Positions 7,047 through 15,697 are shown, counted from the first letter of the stretch. The stretch is 37,414 nt of DNA from Kribbella albertanoniae (GCF_004348455.1 NZ_SMKA01000052.1:1-37414), one strand, 5' to 3'. The notes: generated by a model from the letters alone, not told the origin. Program-made: numbers and translations.

Positions 7047-8870
7047 TCAGCCGCCGATGATCGGCGTGTTCGTCGGATCGGGGTCGGGAGTGTTACTCGG
7101 GTCCGGTGTGGGGTCGCCCTCGGGCAGGCGGTTGATGGTCAGCGTGATCGTGCTGCCCTTCGGCGCCGTCTTACCGCCCTCGACGCTCTGCGCGAGCACA
7201 GTGCCGTCGACCGCGTTCGGGTCCTCGCCGTACTTCTGGCCGACCACGAAGCCGCGGGCCTTCAGCTGGGCGATGGCGTCGTCGGCGGGCACCGTGAGCA
7301 GTTGCGGCACCTCGACCATCACCTTGCCGCTGGAGACGGTCAGCGTGAACGTCGTTCCGGAGCCGTACTTCTTGTCGGGATCCGGGCTGACGGCCAGCAC
7401 TTCACCGGCCGGCTTGGGGGAGTCCTGCTCGACGTTCTTGTCCGCGACCTTGAAACCGCCCGGCGCGTTCTCGATCTTTGCCCTGGCCTGGTCCTCGGGC
7501 AGCCCGACGACCACCGGCACCGCGAACGACTGCTCGCCGGAGGAGAACGTCACCGTGACGGTCGAGCCCTCTTCGGCCTCGGTCCCGGCGGCTGGTGTCG
7601 ACGAGATGGCCTTGCCCTTGTCCACGGTCGAGCTCGGCACCGAGTCGCCCTGGGCGAAGATCAGCTTCACCGCGGCCAGCTTCGTGGTCGCCTGCGAGGT
7701 GGTCAGCCCACTGACATCCGGTACGGCGACCTTGGTCGGCCCCGGAGTGGTCTGGTTACCGGCGTTGGCGTCCTTCTTGTTCATGTTGTCGATCAGCGCA
7801 TAGCCGCCGATCGCGATGGCGACGATGGCCAGGCCGAGCAGGAAATAGGCCAGGCCACGGTTCCGGCGGGCGCGGGCGTCCTCGATCTCGTCGTCGCCAC
7901 CACCGGGCGGGAGCAGGTCGTCGCTGGTCTGCCGGAACGTCTGGGTGGCGGCCGGTGCGACCCTCGTTGGCGCCATCGCCCGGGTCTCGGCGACCGCGTG
8001 CATCGGCGCGGTCACCTGCTGCCCGGCGAGCACGCGGTGCAGGTCCTGACGCATCTCGGTCGCGCTCTGGTAGCGCTCGTCGCGGTTCTTCACCAGCGCC
8101 TTGAGGACGACGGCGTCGACCTCCGGCGGGATGTCCGGGTCGAACGACGACGGCGGCAGCGGCTGCTCCCGCACGTGCTGGTAGGCGACCGACACCGGCG
8201 ACTCACCGACGAACGGCGGCCGTCCGACGAGCAGTTCGTAGAGCAGGCAGCCGGTCGAGTACAGGTCGGAGCGGGCGTCCACGGTCTCGCCACGGGCCTG
8301 CTCGGGCGACAGGTACTGCGCGGTGCCGATCACGGCCGCGGTCTGGGTCATGTCCGAGGTGGTGTCGGCGACCGCACGGGCGATCCCGAAGTCCATCACC
8401 TTGACCTGGCCCTGCGGGGTCAGCATCACATTCCCGGGCTTGATGTCGCGGTGCACGATGCCGGCCCGGTGGCTGTAGTCCAGCGCCTCGAGCACACCGG
8501 AGGTGATCTCCAGGGCGCGCTCGGGCATGATCTTGCGGCCCTCGCGGATCAGGTCCCGCAGGGTCTTGCCGGTCACCAGCTCCATCACGATGTACGGAAT
8601 GGTGATGCCGGAGCCGTTCGGGTCCGGCTCTTCGCCGGTGTCGTAGACCGACACGATGGTCGGGTGGTTCAGCGAGGCCGCCGACTGGGCCTCCCGCCGG
8701 AACCTCGCCTGGAAGGTCGAGTCACTGGCCAGGTCGACCCGCAGCCGTTTGATCGCGACAGCCCGGCCGAGCCGGTTGTCGATCCCCCGGCGCACTTCGG
8801 CCATGCCGCCGCGGCCGAGCGGTTCGCCTTCTTCGTACCGGCCGCCGACGAGACGTGCCTGCGATGTCAT
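7047..8870 (-). CDS. pknB: PASTA-domain serine/threonine protein kinase PknB
   Basis: 607 residues. The cytosolic kinase domain (about 11-275) has a Gly-rich loop LGRGGMAEV, Lys41 in AVAIK, HRDIKPGN with Asp142, DFG at 160-162, and an activation loop TQTAAVIGTAQYLSPEQ with Thr175 and Thr177 at the sites phosphorylated in mycobacterial PknB. A juxtamembrane linker and one membrane helix (about 340-360) lead to three extracellular PASTA repeats and a Pro/Thr/Asp-rich tail. PASTA kinases sense muropeptide or lipid II and adjust wall synthesis and division. M. tuberculosis PknB has four PASTA repeats; only three are seen here. The ATG at 8870 is preferred to the GTG at 8903, which has no ribosome site; GGAAGG lies eight bases before the ATG. 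It is last in the fhaA operon, 114 bases after pbpA, so it may have an extra promoter. Confidence 0.95.
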   Translation of the reverse strand: MTSQARLVGGRYEEGEPLGRGGMAEVRRGIDNRLGRAVAIKRLRVDLASDSTFQARFRREAQSAASLNHPTIVSVYDTGEEPDPNGSGITIPYIVMELVTGKTLRDLIREGRKIMPERALEITSGVLEALDYSHRAGIVHRDIKPGNVMLTPQGQVKVMDFGIARAVADTTSDMTQTAAVIGTAQYLSPEQARGETVDARSDLYSTGCLLYELLVGRPPFVGESPVSVAYQHVREQPLPPSSFDPDIPPEVDAVVLKALVKNRDERYQSATEMRQDLHRVLAGQQVTAPMHAVAETRAMAPTRVAPAATQTFRQTSDDLLPPGGGDDEIEDARARRNRGLAYFLLGLAIVAIAIGGYALIDNMNKKDANAGNQTTPGPTKVAVPDVSGLTTSQATTKLAAVKLIFAQGDSVPSSTVDKGKAISSTPAAGTEAEEGSTVTVTFSSGEQSFAVPVVVGLPEDQARAKIENAPGGFKVADKNVEQDSPKPAGEVLAVSPDPDKKYGSGTTFTLTVSSGKVMVEVPQLLTVPADDAIAQLKARGFVVGQKYGEDPNAVDGTVLAQSVEGGKTAPKGSTITLTINRLPEGDPTPDPSNTPDPDPTNTPIIGG

Positions 8871-8984
8871 GACCTCAGCCTTCCAACCTGTCCGGAAACT
8901 CACTCAATTTGCCCACGGTAGCCGCAGCCACCAGTGGATCCCCGTTGGAAAGACGCGCTGTGACCGCATCATTCCGTATGGTGC

Positions 8985-10436
8985 TCATGGTTGGAGCACC
9001 GCCTCCATCACGGCTTTGGAGATCGGCGCGGCCAGCGCGCCACCGGCGATGTCGTTACGGGCGACGTCGGCCGATTCGATCATCACCGCGACCGCGATCT
9101 GCGGGTCGTTGGCCGGCGCGAACGCGGTGAACCAGGCGAACGGCGGGCGCTCCGGCGAGGTCTGCGCCGTACCGGTCTTGCCGGCTACCTCGATACCGTC
9201 GATCTGGCCCTTCTTGCCGGTGCCGTTCTTCACGACGTCGACCATCATGCCGGTCAGCTGCGCGGCCACCTCGGGGGTGATGGCCTGGTGCAGCGACTCC
9301 GGCTTGGTCTCGGAGACGGTCTTCAGGTTCGCCGTCTTCACGCTCTGGACCAGGTAGGGCTTCATCACTTCACCCTTGTTCGCGATCCCGGCGGCGACCA
9401 TCGCCATCTGCAGCGGTGTCGCGCGGACGTCGAACTGGCCGATCGCGGACTGCGCGGTCTGCGGCTGGTTCGGGTCGCCGGGGAAGGCGCTGGCCACCCC
9501 GGACAGCTCCGGCAGGTGCCGCTCACCGAAGCCGAACTTGGCTGCCTGCTCGCGCAGCGCATCCGGGCCGAGCTCGAGGCCCACACTGCCGAACGCGGTG
9601 TTGCACGAGTAGCGCAGCGCGATCGTCAGAGTCGCGTCGTTGCTGCCGCCGCAGTTCTTCCGGTCCTCGTTCACCAGCGGGGTGGTGGTCTGCGGTAGCG
9701 GCAGCTCGGCGGGCGAATTGGTCTTGGTCTCCGGCGTGTACTTGCCGCTGGAGAGCGCGGCCGCGGCAGTGACGAGCTTGAACGTCGAGCCGGGCGGGTA
9801 GGTCTCGCGCGCCGCGCGGTTCAGCGTCGGCTTGTCCGGGTCCGCCTCCAGCGCCTTCCAGGCGGCCGAGACCTTGCTCAGGTCATGGCTCGCGAGCTGG
9901 TTCGGGTCGTACGACGGCGTGGTTGCGAGGGCGAGGATCTTGCCGGTCTTCGGCTCGATCGCGACCACCGCGCCCTTGTACTTGCCAAGACCCTTGTACG
10001 CCGCCAGCTGGGCCTTCGCGTTCAGCGTCAGGGTGACACTCGCGCCCTGCTGCGGACGGTTGCTGATCACGTCGATGATCCGCCGGAACGCCAGCGACGG
10101 GTCGGAGCCGTTCAGTTCCGAGTTCTGGTTCAGCTCGATACCGGCCCGGCCGAACAGGTACGAGTAGTACCCGGTGACCGGGGCGTAGACCGGCCCGTTG
10201 GCGTAGGTGCGCTGGTACTTGAACCGGTCGTCGGACGGCTTGCTCTCCGCGATCGGGATGTTGCCGATCAGGATCGCGCCGCGGTCGACCGAGAACTGCG
10301 AGTCCCGGACCCGCTTGTTGTCGTTGCGGCCGTTCAGTTCGTTGGACCGGAAGGCCTGTAGGTACGTCGAGTTCGCCATCAGGGCGAGCATCAGCACCAT
10401 CGCCGCCACAGCCAGTCGTCGGATCGCCGAGTTCAT
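8985..10436 (-). CDS. pbpA: Penicillin-binding protein PbpA, class B transpeptidase
   Basis: 483 residues. One N-terminal membrane anchor (about 8-27) is followed by the PBP dimerisation region and a transpeptidase domain with all three active-site motifs: S217TFK220, S277CN279 and K420TG. It cross-links peptidoglycan stem peptides outside the membrane and pairs with the SEDS glycan polymerase encoded directly upstream. Its length and motif spacing match mycobacterial PbpA, which is regulated by PknB. The ATG overlaps the ftsW stop as ATGA (10433-10436), so translation is probably coupled. Confidence 0.95.
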   Translation of the reverse strand: MNSAIRRLAVAAMVLMLALMANSTYLQAFRSNELNGRNDNKRVRDSQFSVDRGAILIGNIPIAESKPSDDRFKYQRTYANGPVYAPVTGYYSYLFGRAGIELNQNSELNGSDPSLAFRRIIDVISNRPQQGASVTLTLNAKAQLAAYKGLGKYKGAVVAIEPKTGKILALATTPSYDPNQLASHDLSKVSAAWKALEADPDKPTLNRAARETYPPGSTFKLVTAAAALSSGKYTPETKTNSPAELPLPQTTTPLVNEDRKNCGGSNDATLTIALRYSCNTAFGSVGLELGPDALREQAAKFGFGERHLPELSGVASAFPGDPNQPQTAQSAIGQFDVRATPLQMAMVAAGIANKGEVMKPYLVQSVKTANLKTVSETKPESLHQAITPEVAAQLTGMMVDVVKNGTGKKGQIDGIEVAGKTGTAQTSPERPPFAWFTAFAPANDPQIAVAVMIESADVARNDIAGGALAAPISKAVMEAVLQP

Positions 10437-11818
10437 GCCTTCTGCACCGCCATCGCGATCGTTTCGTCGGACACCGGGGCGGCAGGTGTCTGTGGTCTCC
10501 GGGCCTGGTCGCTGATCCGCAGCAGCAGCCCGATGATCGCCCAGTTCGCGACCAGCGACGTACCGCCGAGGGCCATGAATGGGGTAGCCAGACCGGTCAG
10601 CGGAATCAGGCCCGTGACGCCACCGACGATCACGAAGACCTGCAGCGAGAACGACATCGCCAGACCGGTCGCGATCAGCTTGCCGAAGATGTCCCGGCAG
10701 GCGAGCGCTGTCCGTAGACCGCGCTCGATGATGAGGGTGTACACCAGCAGGATCGCGATCAGCCCGGTCAGCCCGAGCTCCTCGGCGAACGAGGAGATGA
10801 TCATGTCGCTGTTCGCGTACAGGGTCAGGTGCGGCTGGCCCTGGCCGAGGCCGCGGCCGAGGATGCCGCCCCAGGCCTGGCCCATCAGGCCGACGGCGAT
10901 CTGGCCGCCGTCGATCGAGAACGGGTCGAGCCAGTCGTTGATCCGCTTCGTGACGTGCCCGAAGGTCTGGTAGGCGAAGTACGCACCGGCGACGAACAGC
11001 AGGCCACCGATGATCAGCCAGCCGGCCCGCTCGGTCGCGACGTACAGCAGGAACAGGAAGAGGCCGAAGAACAGCAGCGAGGACCCGAGGTCGCTCTCGA
11101 AGACCAGGACGCCCAAGCTGACCAGCCAGGCGACCAGGATCGGGCCGAGGTCGCGGGCCCGCGGCAGGTCCAGCCCGAGGAACCGGCGGCCGGCCAGCGT
11201 CAGCACGTCCTTCTTCATGACCAGGTAGCCGGCGAAGAAGATGACCAGGCAGACCTTGGCGAACTCACCGGGCTGGAACGACATCCCGGCGACCCGGATC
11301 CAGATCGAGGCGCCGTTGATGTTCACCCCGAGGCCCGGGACGAGCGGCAGCACGAGCAGCACCAGACCGACCAGACCGAGCGTGTACGTGAAGGCCTGCA
11401 GCCGCCGGTGGTCGCGGACCACGATGACGACGGCGAGGAACAGTACGACGCCGACCGCGGTCCAGGTGATCTGCTGCGGCGCGAACGGGACGCCCTTGGT
11501 CCGGCCGATCGAGGTCAGGCCGAGGTCGATCCGGTGGATCATCGCGACACCGAGACCGTTCAGCAGCACGGCACACGGCAGGATGACCGGATCCGCGTAC
11601 GGCGCCCGGAAGCGCAGCGCGAGATGCGCGATCAAGGCGAGCAGTCCGATCCCGGCGGCGTACAGGCCGGTGCTGGCCGGGACGCCGTCCTGCGCGGTGA
11701 TGCCGATGTTCACGTAGGCGCCGACCGCGATTCCGACGGCGATCACGAGCAGGAACAGCTCCACCCCGCGCCGGGTGCGCGGGATGATCTGGATGACCGA
11801 GGTGGAAGCGATGCTCAT
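10433..11818 (-). CDS. rodA: SEDS-family peptidoglycan glycosyltransferase FtsW/RodA
   Basis: 461 residues with about ten to twelve hydrophobic segments and typical SEDS signatures: NGASIWIRVAGMSFQPGEFAKV in the first half, FESDLGSSLLFFGLFL (with the conserved Asp), and the C-terminal ANSDMIISSFAEELGLTG and GLIPLTGLATPFMALGGTS. SEDS proteins polymerise lipid II into glycan strands in partnership with a class B PBP, here the downstream pbpA. By synteny it equals Rv0017c, annotated rodA; ftsW is the alternative name. The start at 11818 forms an ATGA overlap with the pstP stop. A longer frame to 11980 runs into pstP and was not used. There is no clear Shine-Dalgarno, as expected for coupled translation. 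Confidence 0.94.
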   Translation of the reverse strand: MSIASTSVIQIIPRTRRGVELFLLVIAVGIAVGAYVNIGITAQDGVPASTGLYAAGIGLLALIAHLALRFRAPYADPVILPCAVLLNGLGVAMIHRIDLGLTSIGRTKGVPFAPQQITWTAVGVVLFLAVVIVVRDHRRLQAFTYTLGLVGLVLLVLPLVPGLGVNINGASIWIRVAGMSFQPGEFAKVCLVIFFAGYLVMKKDVLTLAGRRFLGLDLPRARDLGPILVAWLVSLGVLVFESDLGSSLLFFGLFLFLLYVATERAGWLIIGGLLFVAGAYFAYQTFGHVTKRINDWLDPFSIDGGQIAVGLMGQAWGGILGRGLGQGQPHLTLYANSDMIISSFAEELGLTGLIAILLVYTLIIERGLRTALACRDIFGKLIATGLAMSFSLQVFVIVGGVTGLIPLTGLATPFMALGGTSLVANWAIIGLLLRISDQARRPQTPAAPVSDETIAMAVQKA

Positions 11819-13191
11819 TTGACGCCGTCGCAGTCGTCCGGGTTGGCCGTGCCACCCGGGGTGCTCGCCGTACCGGACGGGGTCGTCGTCGGCGCGGTCG
11901 TGGCCGGCGGCTTCGAGACCACCGGCTTGGTGGGCGTCACACTCGGCTTCGGCGTCGGCGGCGCGAGCTTCTTCGCGCATTCCTCGGCCGTGCGCTGCAG
12001 CTCGCTCACGATCGCGCGGGCGCCGGCCAGGTCGTCAGCCTCGATGTTGCTCTCCACTTGCTGGCGGTTGTACGTCGGCAGTTTGTCCACCTGCAACTGC
12101 TGCTGCTTCTCGTAGACCTTGGTCAGGGTGACGCCGGGAATGTCCGCGTCCACGCCCTGGAAGATCGCCACGAAGTCACCGTCGGTACCGACGTAGTACT
12201 GATCCTGGGTCCAGCGGTAGCCGTACCAACCGGCTCCGACGATCAGGCCGAGGATGACCAGCACCGCCAGGATCCGCCGTACCCAGGGGAACCGCTTCGG
12301 TGGGCGGGGCGCGTAGCGCAGCTCCTCGGGGTCGAGGGGCGCGCCGCGGCCACCGCCACCGCTGTTGCTGCCGCCGGGGACCAGCGTGGTCGCCTCACCG
12401 CGGCCGGTGCCGCCCTGGGCGAGCTCGGCCGCGGCCCCGACCAGCTGCGGGGTGCTCCCGCTGGCCGGCTCGGTCTCGACCACGTCGGCCACCACGCAGG
12501 TGATGTTGTCGTTGGAGCCTGCTTCGAGCGCGTGCGTGATCAGCTCGACCACGACCGAGTCCGGCGTACCGTCGGCCATCGAGGCGGCGATCACCTCGGC
12601 GGCGACGTAGTCGGGCAGCCCGTCGCTGCACAGCATCAGCCGGTCGCCGGCCTGGACATCGAGGATCTGCAGGTCGGGATCGGAGTCCGGCCGGCCGTCC
12701 AGCACCCGCAGGATCAGGTTGCGGTGCGGGTGCGTGAAGGCCTCCTCCTGGGAGATCCGGCCCTCGTCGACCAGCGACTGCACGAAGGTGTGGTCGTGGC
12801 TGAGCTGGTAGAGCAGACCGTCGCGCATCCGGTACGCCCGGGAGTCGCCGAGGTGCGCGAGGCCGAGCTGCTGGCCGTCGAACATCAGCGCGGTGACGGT
12901 GGAGCCCATGCCCTCGCGCTCGGGGTCCTCCTCGACCAGCTCGGACAGCCGCTCGTTGGCGCGGTGCACGGCACCGGCCAGCGCCTCGATCATGTCCTCG
13001 CCGCCGATGGTGGCGGTGTCGAGCCGCCGGATCACCTGGACCGCCGCCGCGCTGGCCACCTCACCGGCTGCCGCGCCACCCATTCCGTCGGCGAGCAGCA
13101 GCAGGTGTGGACCGGCGTACGCCGAGTCCTCGTTGTTGCGGCGCACGCGTCCGACATCGGACAGTGCGGCGTAGTCGAGCGACAGGGTCAT
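11815..13191 (-). CDS. pstP: PP2C-family serine/threonine phosphatase PstP
   Basis: 458 residues. The catalytic PP2C domain (about 1-240) has the metal-binding motifs RRNNEDSA, LLLADGMGG, HLGDSRAYR, MLCSDGLPDYV and SNDNITCVV. It continues into a disordered linker, one membrane helix (about 300-322, ILAVLVILGLIVGAGWYGY) and an extracellular domain, ending in a Pro/Thr-rich tail that finishes DDCDGVK. PstP reverses phosphorylation by the PASTA kinase of the same operon and acts on wall-synthesis proteins. Ten bases separate it from fhaB, and it overlaps ftsW by four. Confidence 0.95.
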   Translation of the reverse strand: MTLSLDYAALSDVGRVRRNNEDSAYAGPHLLLLADGMGGAAAGEVASAAAVQVIRRLDTATIGGEDMIEALAGAVHRANERLSELVEEDPEREGMGSTVTALMFDGQQLGLAHLGDSRAYRMRDGLLYQLSHDHTFVQSLVDEGRISQEEAFTHPHRNLILRVLDGRPDSDPDLQILDVQAGDRLMLCSDGLPDYVAAEVIAASMADGTPDSVVVELITHALEAGSNDNITCVVADVVETEPASGSTPQLVGAAAELAQGGTGRGEATTLVPGGSNSGGGGRGAPLDPEELRYAPRPPKRFPWVRRILAVLVILGLIVGAGWYGYRWTQDQYYVGTDGDFVAIFQGVDADIPGVTLTKVYEKQQQLQVDKLPTYNRQQVESNIEADDLAGARAIVSELQRTAEECAKKLAPPTPKPSVTPTKPVVSKPPATTAPTTTPSGTASTPGGTANPDDCDGVK

Positions 13192-13201
13192 CGAGGCAGG
13201 C

Positions 13202-13684
13202 CTACTTCGCGATGTTCAGCGTCGTCCGGCCGATCCGGATCGAGCCACCGATCTCGGCCGGCACCGGGCGGGTCACCCGCTGGCCGTCCAGGTACGTCCC
13301 GTTGGTCGAGCCGAGGTCCTCGACCCACCACTGACCCTCGGACAGGAACAGTCGCGAGTGCCGGGTGGAGGAGTAGTCGTCGTCGAGCCGGATCTGGCAG
13401 TCCGAACCACGGCCGATCACCACGGGCTCCTCGACCAGGGTCGCACCGACCCCGGCCTGCGGGCCGTCGGCGATCGTCACCGATCCGGGCAGCCCCTTGC
13501 GCTTCTTCACCGGTTTGGCCGGCTTCGGCGTCCGGGCCGCAGCCGGTACGGCGGCCGCCGCGGCCCGGCTGTCCACCTTCGCCCCGAACAGGTCGGAGCG
13601 AATCACGGACAGCACGGCCAGCACGAACATCCACAACAGGGCCAGGAACCCCAGTTTGATCAGGGTCAGCGTCAGTTCCGACAT
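13202..13684 (-). CDS. fhaB: FHA-domain protein FhaB (FipA)
   Basis: 160 residues. An N-terminal membrane helix (about 6-27) and a basic linker (RTPKPAKPVKKRKG) lead to one FHA domain (about 75-155) with the phosphothreonine-binding residues of GRGSDCQIRL, SSTRHSRL and DLGSTNGTYLDGQRV. In mycobacteria the FhaB/FipA protein links FtsZ and FtsQ after PknA-dependent phosphorylation; no pknA is present here, so the kinase is likely PknB. The start ATG lies ten bases after the fhaA stop. It has no clear Shine-Dalgarno, and a short inverted repeat (GGTGGT at 13685-13690, ACCACC at 13697-13702) covers the gap and the fhaA stop. Confidence 0.92.
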   Translation of the reverse strand: MSELTLTLIKLGFLALLWMFVLAVLSVIRSDLFGAKVDSRAAAAAVPAAARTPKPAKPVKKRKGLPGSVTIADGPQAGVGATLVEEPVVIGRGSDCQIRLDDDYSSTRHSRLFLSEGQWWVEDLGSTNGTYLDGQRVTRPVPAEIGGSIRIGRTTLNIAK

Positions 13685-13694
13685 GGTGGTGCGG

Positions 13695-14528
13695 TCACCA
13701 CCCGCTGCTCGGCGGCTGAGCCATCGGCTCGTCCGCCAGCCGCAGTGTCATCGTGGTGTTGCCGATCCGTACCGTCGAGCCGTCGACCAGCTCCTGCTCG
13801 GTGGCGCGCCGGCCGTTCACCAGCGTGCCGTTGGTCGAGCCGAGGTCGACCAGCACCACCCGGATCCCGCCGTTGCCCTCGGGCATCAGCCGGATCTCCG
13901 CGTGCCGCCGGGAGACCCCGGGGTCGTTGATCTGGATGTCCGCGTCGGTACCACGGCCGAGCACGACACCCGGCGGGTTGACCGGGCGGCGCCGCCCGTT
14001 GACCTCGAGCATCACCTGCGGGTGGCCGCTGCGGCGTGGCTGCGGTGCGGGCGGTGGGGTGACCGGGGCGCTCTGCAGCACCGTCTGGCCGTCGTTCGGC
14101 GGCACGTAGGGCTCCTGCTGGTAGGGCTGCTCGTAGGCTGGGGGGCGCCGTTGCGGTGTCCCGACGGTCGCACTGACCACCCGGAACTTACCGGTCGGGA
14201 GGTCGTCCGCCTGCGTCAGCTCGATCTCGATCGGCCCGGAGAACGTGTACCGCTGGATGTCGGCATGGTCCCGCAGCTCGTTGGACAGCTCGTGGTTGAG
14301 GGTCCGGCCGTACGCGTTCAGGCGCTCGAAATCGCCCGGGCCCAGTTCGATGGTGAAGTGGTTCGGCACCAGCCGCCGGTCCCGGGACAGGATCCGTGCG
14401 GTGTTGTCGATCTCACGCTTGAGCGCCGCAGCCAGCTCGATCGGCTCGACATCGCCCTTGAATGCGCGCGCGAAGACACCGCTCACGATGCCCTCCAGAC
14501 GTCGCTCGAAGCGCTGCAGCGGTCGCAC
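13695..14528 (-). CDS. fhaA: FhaA: DUF3662 plus FHA domain protein
   Basis: 277 residues. The N-terminal DUF3662 domain (about 1-125) starts PLQRFERRLEGIVSGVFARAF. A Pro/Gln/Tyr-rich linker (about 126-170, with YEQPYQQEPYVPP) precedes an FHA domain (about 172-265) with LGRGTDADIQI, VSRRHAEI and DLGSTNGTLVNGRR. FhaA in mycobacteria binds the phosphorylated pseudokinase domain of MurJ/MviN and restrains lipid II flipping. The GTG at 14528 has a run of GGAGG directly upstream. The frame stays open to 14795, but that extension reads through the tRNA gene and is not coding. It is the first gene of the minus-strand operon running to pknB. Confidence 0.93.
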   Translation of the reverse strand: MRPLQRFERRLEGIVSGVFARAFKGDVEPIELAAALKREIDNTARILSRDRRLVPNHFTIELGPGDFERLNAYGRTLNHELSNELRDHADIQRYTFSGPIEIELTQADDLPTGKFRVVSATVGTPQRRPPAYEQPYQQEPYVPPNDGQTVLQSAPVTPPPAPQPRRSGHPQVMLEVNGRRRPVNPPGVVLGRGTDADIQINDPGVSRRHAEIRLMPEGNGGIRVVLVDLGSTNGTLVNGRRATEQELVDGSTVRIGNTTMTLRLADEPMAQPPSSGW

Positions 14529-14594
14529 GCCTCCTCCTCCACGGTCGGTCCCACGGTCCTTGATCCACCGGTCGGGGCGGACACACCGGGTACG

Positions 14595-14632
14595 ACGATC
14601 GATCGTATCGGGAGGTTCGACCGAACCCGCAA
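14595..14632 (-). promoter_or_regulatory. Probable fhaA operon promoter region with two palindromes
   Basis: On the minus strand a TTGCGG (14627-14632) and TACGAT (14602-14607), 19 bases apart, could be -35 and -10. The same stretch has two perfect dyads: the 12-bp palindrome ACGATCGATCGT (14595-14606), and GGTTCG (14614-14619) with CGAACC (14622-14627). Both would cover the promoter and suggest regulator binding. Confidence 0.4.
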
Positions 14633-14633
14633 T

Positions 14634-14663
14634 GTGAAGCGCTCGACATTCCCGTGCTAATGT
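14634..14663 (+). promoter_or_regulatory. Putative promoter of tRNA-Leu
   Basis: TAATGT (14658-14663) fits the -10 consensus well. GTGAAG (14634-14639), 18 bases upstream, is an imperfect -35. The predicted start falls about 30 bases before the mature tRNA end. Confidence 0.5.
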
Positions 14664-14699
14664 TTCCACTCGTTGCCAGGGCATCGCCCGAGCAGCAGC

Positions 14700-14782
14700 G
14701 CGCGAGTGGCGGAATGGCAGACGCGCACGGTTCAGGTCCGTGTGCCCGAAAGGGCGTGGGGGTTCAACTCCCCCCTCGCGCA
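14700..14782 (+). tRNA. leuT: tRNA-Leu (anticodon CAG)
   Basis: An 83-nt class II tRNA. The acceptor stem is GCGCGAG (14700-14706) pairing with CTCGCGC (14775-14781), with discriminator A at 14782; CCA is not encoded. The anticodon stem is CACGG/CCGTG with loop TTCAGGT and anticodon CAG at 14733-14735, reading CUG. A long variable arm (GCCCGAAAGGGC) and a T arm GGGGG-TTCAACT-CCCCC follow. The place upstream of fhaA matches leuT of mycobacteria. Confidence 0.97.
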
Positions 14783-14802
14783 CAGCGAATGCCAAGCAGA
14801 AG

Positions 14803-14828
14803 TCCCGGTCGAGAGACCGGGATTTTTT
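14803..14828 (+). terminator. Rho-independent terminator of tRNA-Leu
   Basis: TCCCGGTC (14803-14810), a GAGA loop and GACCGGGA (14815-14822) form an 8-bp stem followed directly by six T residues (14823-14828). It lies 21 bases after the tRNA end. Confidence 0.92.
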
Positions 14829-14850
14829 GTTTGTCCGGACGTGTGCTCGC

Positions 14851-15681
14851 TCACAGGGCGGTTCGGTTGGTGGAGCGGGGGTCGGTGACGGCGCGGGAGC
14901 GGTAGATCTCGCCTTTGGTGGCGATCGCGCGCCAGGGGCGGGCGGCGTGCAGGGGGAAGTTCATCGTGGGGTCGTCGCGGTCGATGGTGGCGAAGGCGAG
15001 CTGGGACTGGCCGGCCACCTGGGTGGTGTAGAGGCCGGCCGGGGTGATCAGACCGGACGGGGTCGGGTCGTCGGGCAGGGCCGGGAGTGAGGTCGACACC
15101 CAGTAGCAGTTGATCGCGGCGTGCGCGGCGGCCTTGGTCTCGAAGGGCTCGTTGGCGCCGTACGACGAGAGCAGCAGGCACTCGACGCCGAGGCGCTCGT
15201 ACTGCGCGAAGAGCTGCGGGAAGTTGATCTCGATGCAGAGCAGGGTGCCGAAGCGGTAGCCGTCGACGTCGAAGACGACGGGGTCGAAACCGGGCGTGTA
15301 GAAGTGCGTGATCTCGGTGTGCGAGCAAAGGCGCTTGTCGTAGCGGTCGACCAGGGCACCGGCGTCGGAGATGACGTACAGGCTGTTGTGCGGGCGGTGT
15401 GGCGGGGTCAGCGGGTGAGCCGAGCCGAGCACGACCCAGATCTCCAGCTCGGCGGCCAATGCCATGATCTGCTCGAGCTCGGTGCGGACGGTGGTCCAGT
15501 CGACCTGGGACCAGTCGGCGATCTGCGCCTTCGCGTAGCCACTCAGCATGCCTTCGGGGAACTGCACCAGCCGGGCCCGTCCGGCCGCTGCCTTCCGCAT
15601 CAGCGAACGGACCGTCTTCCCGTTCTCCACCGCGTCCGCGGTGATGGTCGGCTGAGTGATGGCAATGCGAATCCCCGTCAT
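14851..15681 (-). CDS. Carbon-nitrogen hydrolase (nitrilase superfamily)
   Basis: 276 residues forming a single nitrilase-superfamily domain. The Glu-Lys-Cys triad is visible: Glu43 in VQFPEGMLSGY, Lys116 in DRYDKRLCSHTE and Cys149 in GTLLCIEINFPQ. The usual length of the family is 260-300, so it appears complete. Such cytoplasmic enzymes hydrolyse amides, N-carbamoyl compounds or nitriles; the Cys neighbourhood (LLCIEINFPQ) fits an amidase-type branch, but the substrate cannot be deduced. The ATG at 15681 has only a weak AGGG. A 9-bp hairpin lies 16 bases upstream, and a tiny ORF with a strong ribosome site lies before that. It is divergent from the second SARP-type regulator, which could control it. 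Confidence 0.88.
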   Translation of the reverse strand: MTGIRIAITQPTITADAVENGKTVRSLMRKAAAGRARLVQFPEGMLSGYAKAQIADWSQVDWTTVRTELEQIMALAAELEIWVVLGSAHPLTPPHRPHNSLYVISDAGALVDRYDKRLCSHTEITHFYTPGFDPVVFDVDGYRFGTLLCIEINFPQLFAQYERLGVECLLLSSYGANEPFETKAAAHAAINCYWVSTSLPALPDDPTPSGLITPAGLYTTQVAGQSQLAFATIDRDDPTMNFPLHAARPWRAIATKGEIYRSRAVTDPRSTNRTAL

Positions 15682-15697
15682 CGCCCTACCGTCTCAG

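Noticed and set aside
7302..8921. 539-codon plus-strand frame over pknB
   Set aside because: Antisense shadow of the kinase; low-complexity Arg/Gly/Asp/Val composition and no ribosome site or motif.
10829..12115. 428-codon plus-strand frame over ftsW/rodA and pstP
   Set aside because: Glu/Asp/Gln/Arg-rich artefact opposite conserved genes.
12058..13659. 533-codon plus-strand frame over pstP and fhaB
   Set aside because: Shadow of two genes with full catalytic and FHA motifs; no coding character of its own.
14529..14795. N-terminal extension of fhaA through the tRNA gene
   Set aside because: It would translate the antisense of tRNA-Leu. The GTG at 14528 has a GGAGG run and matches the family start.
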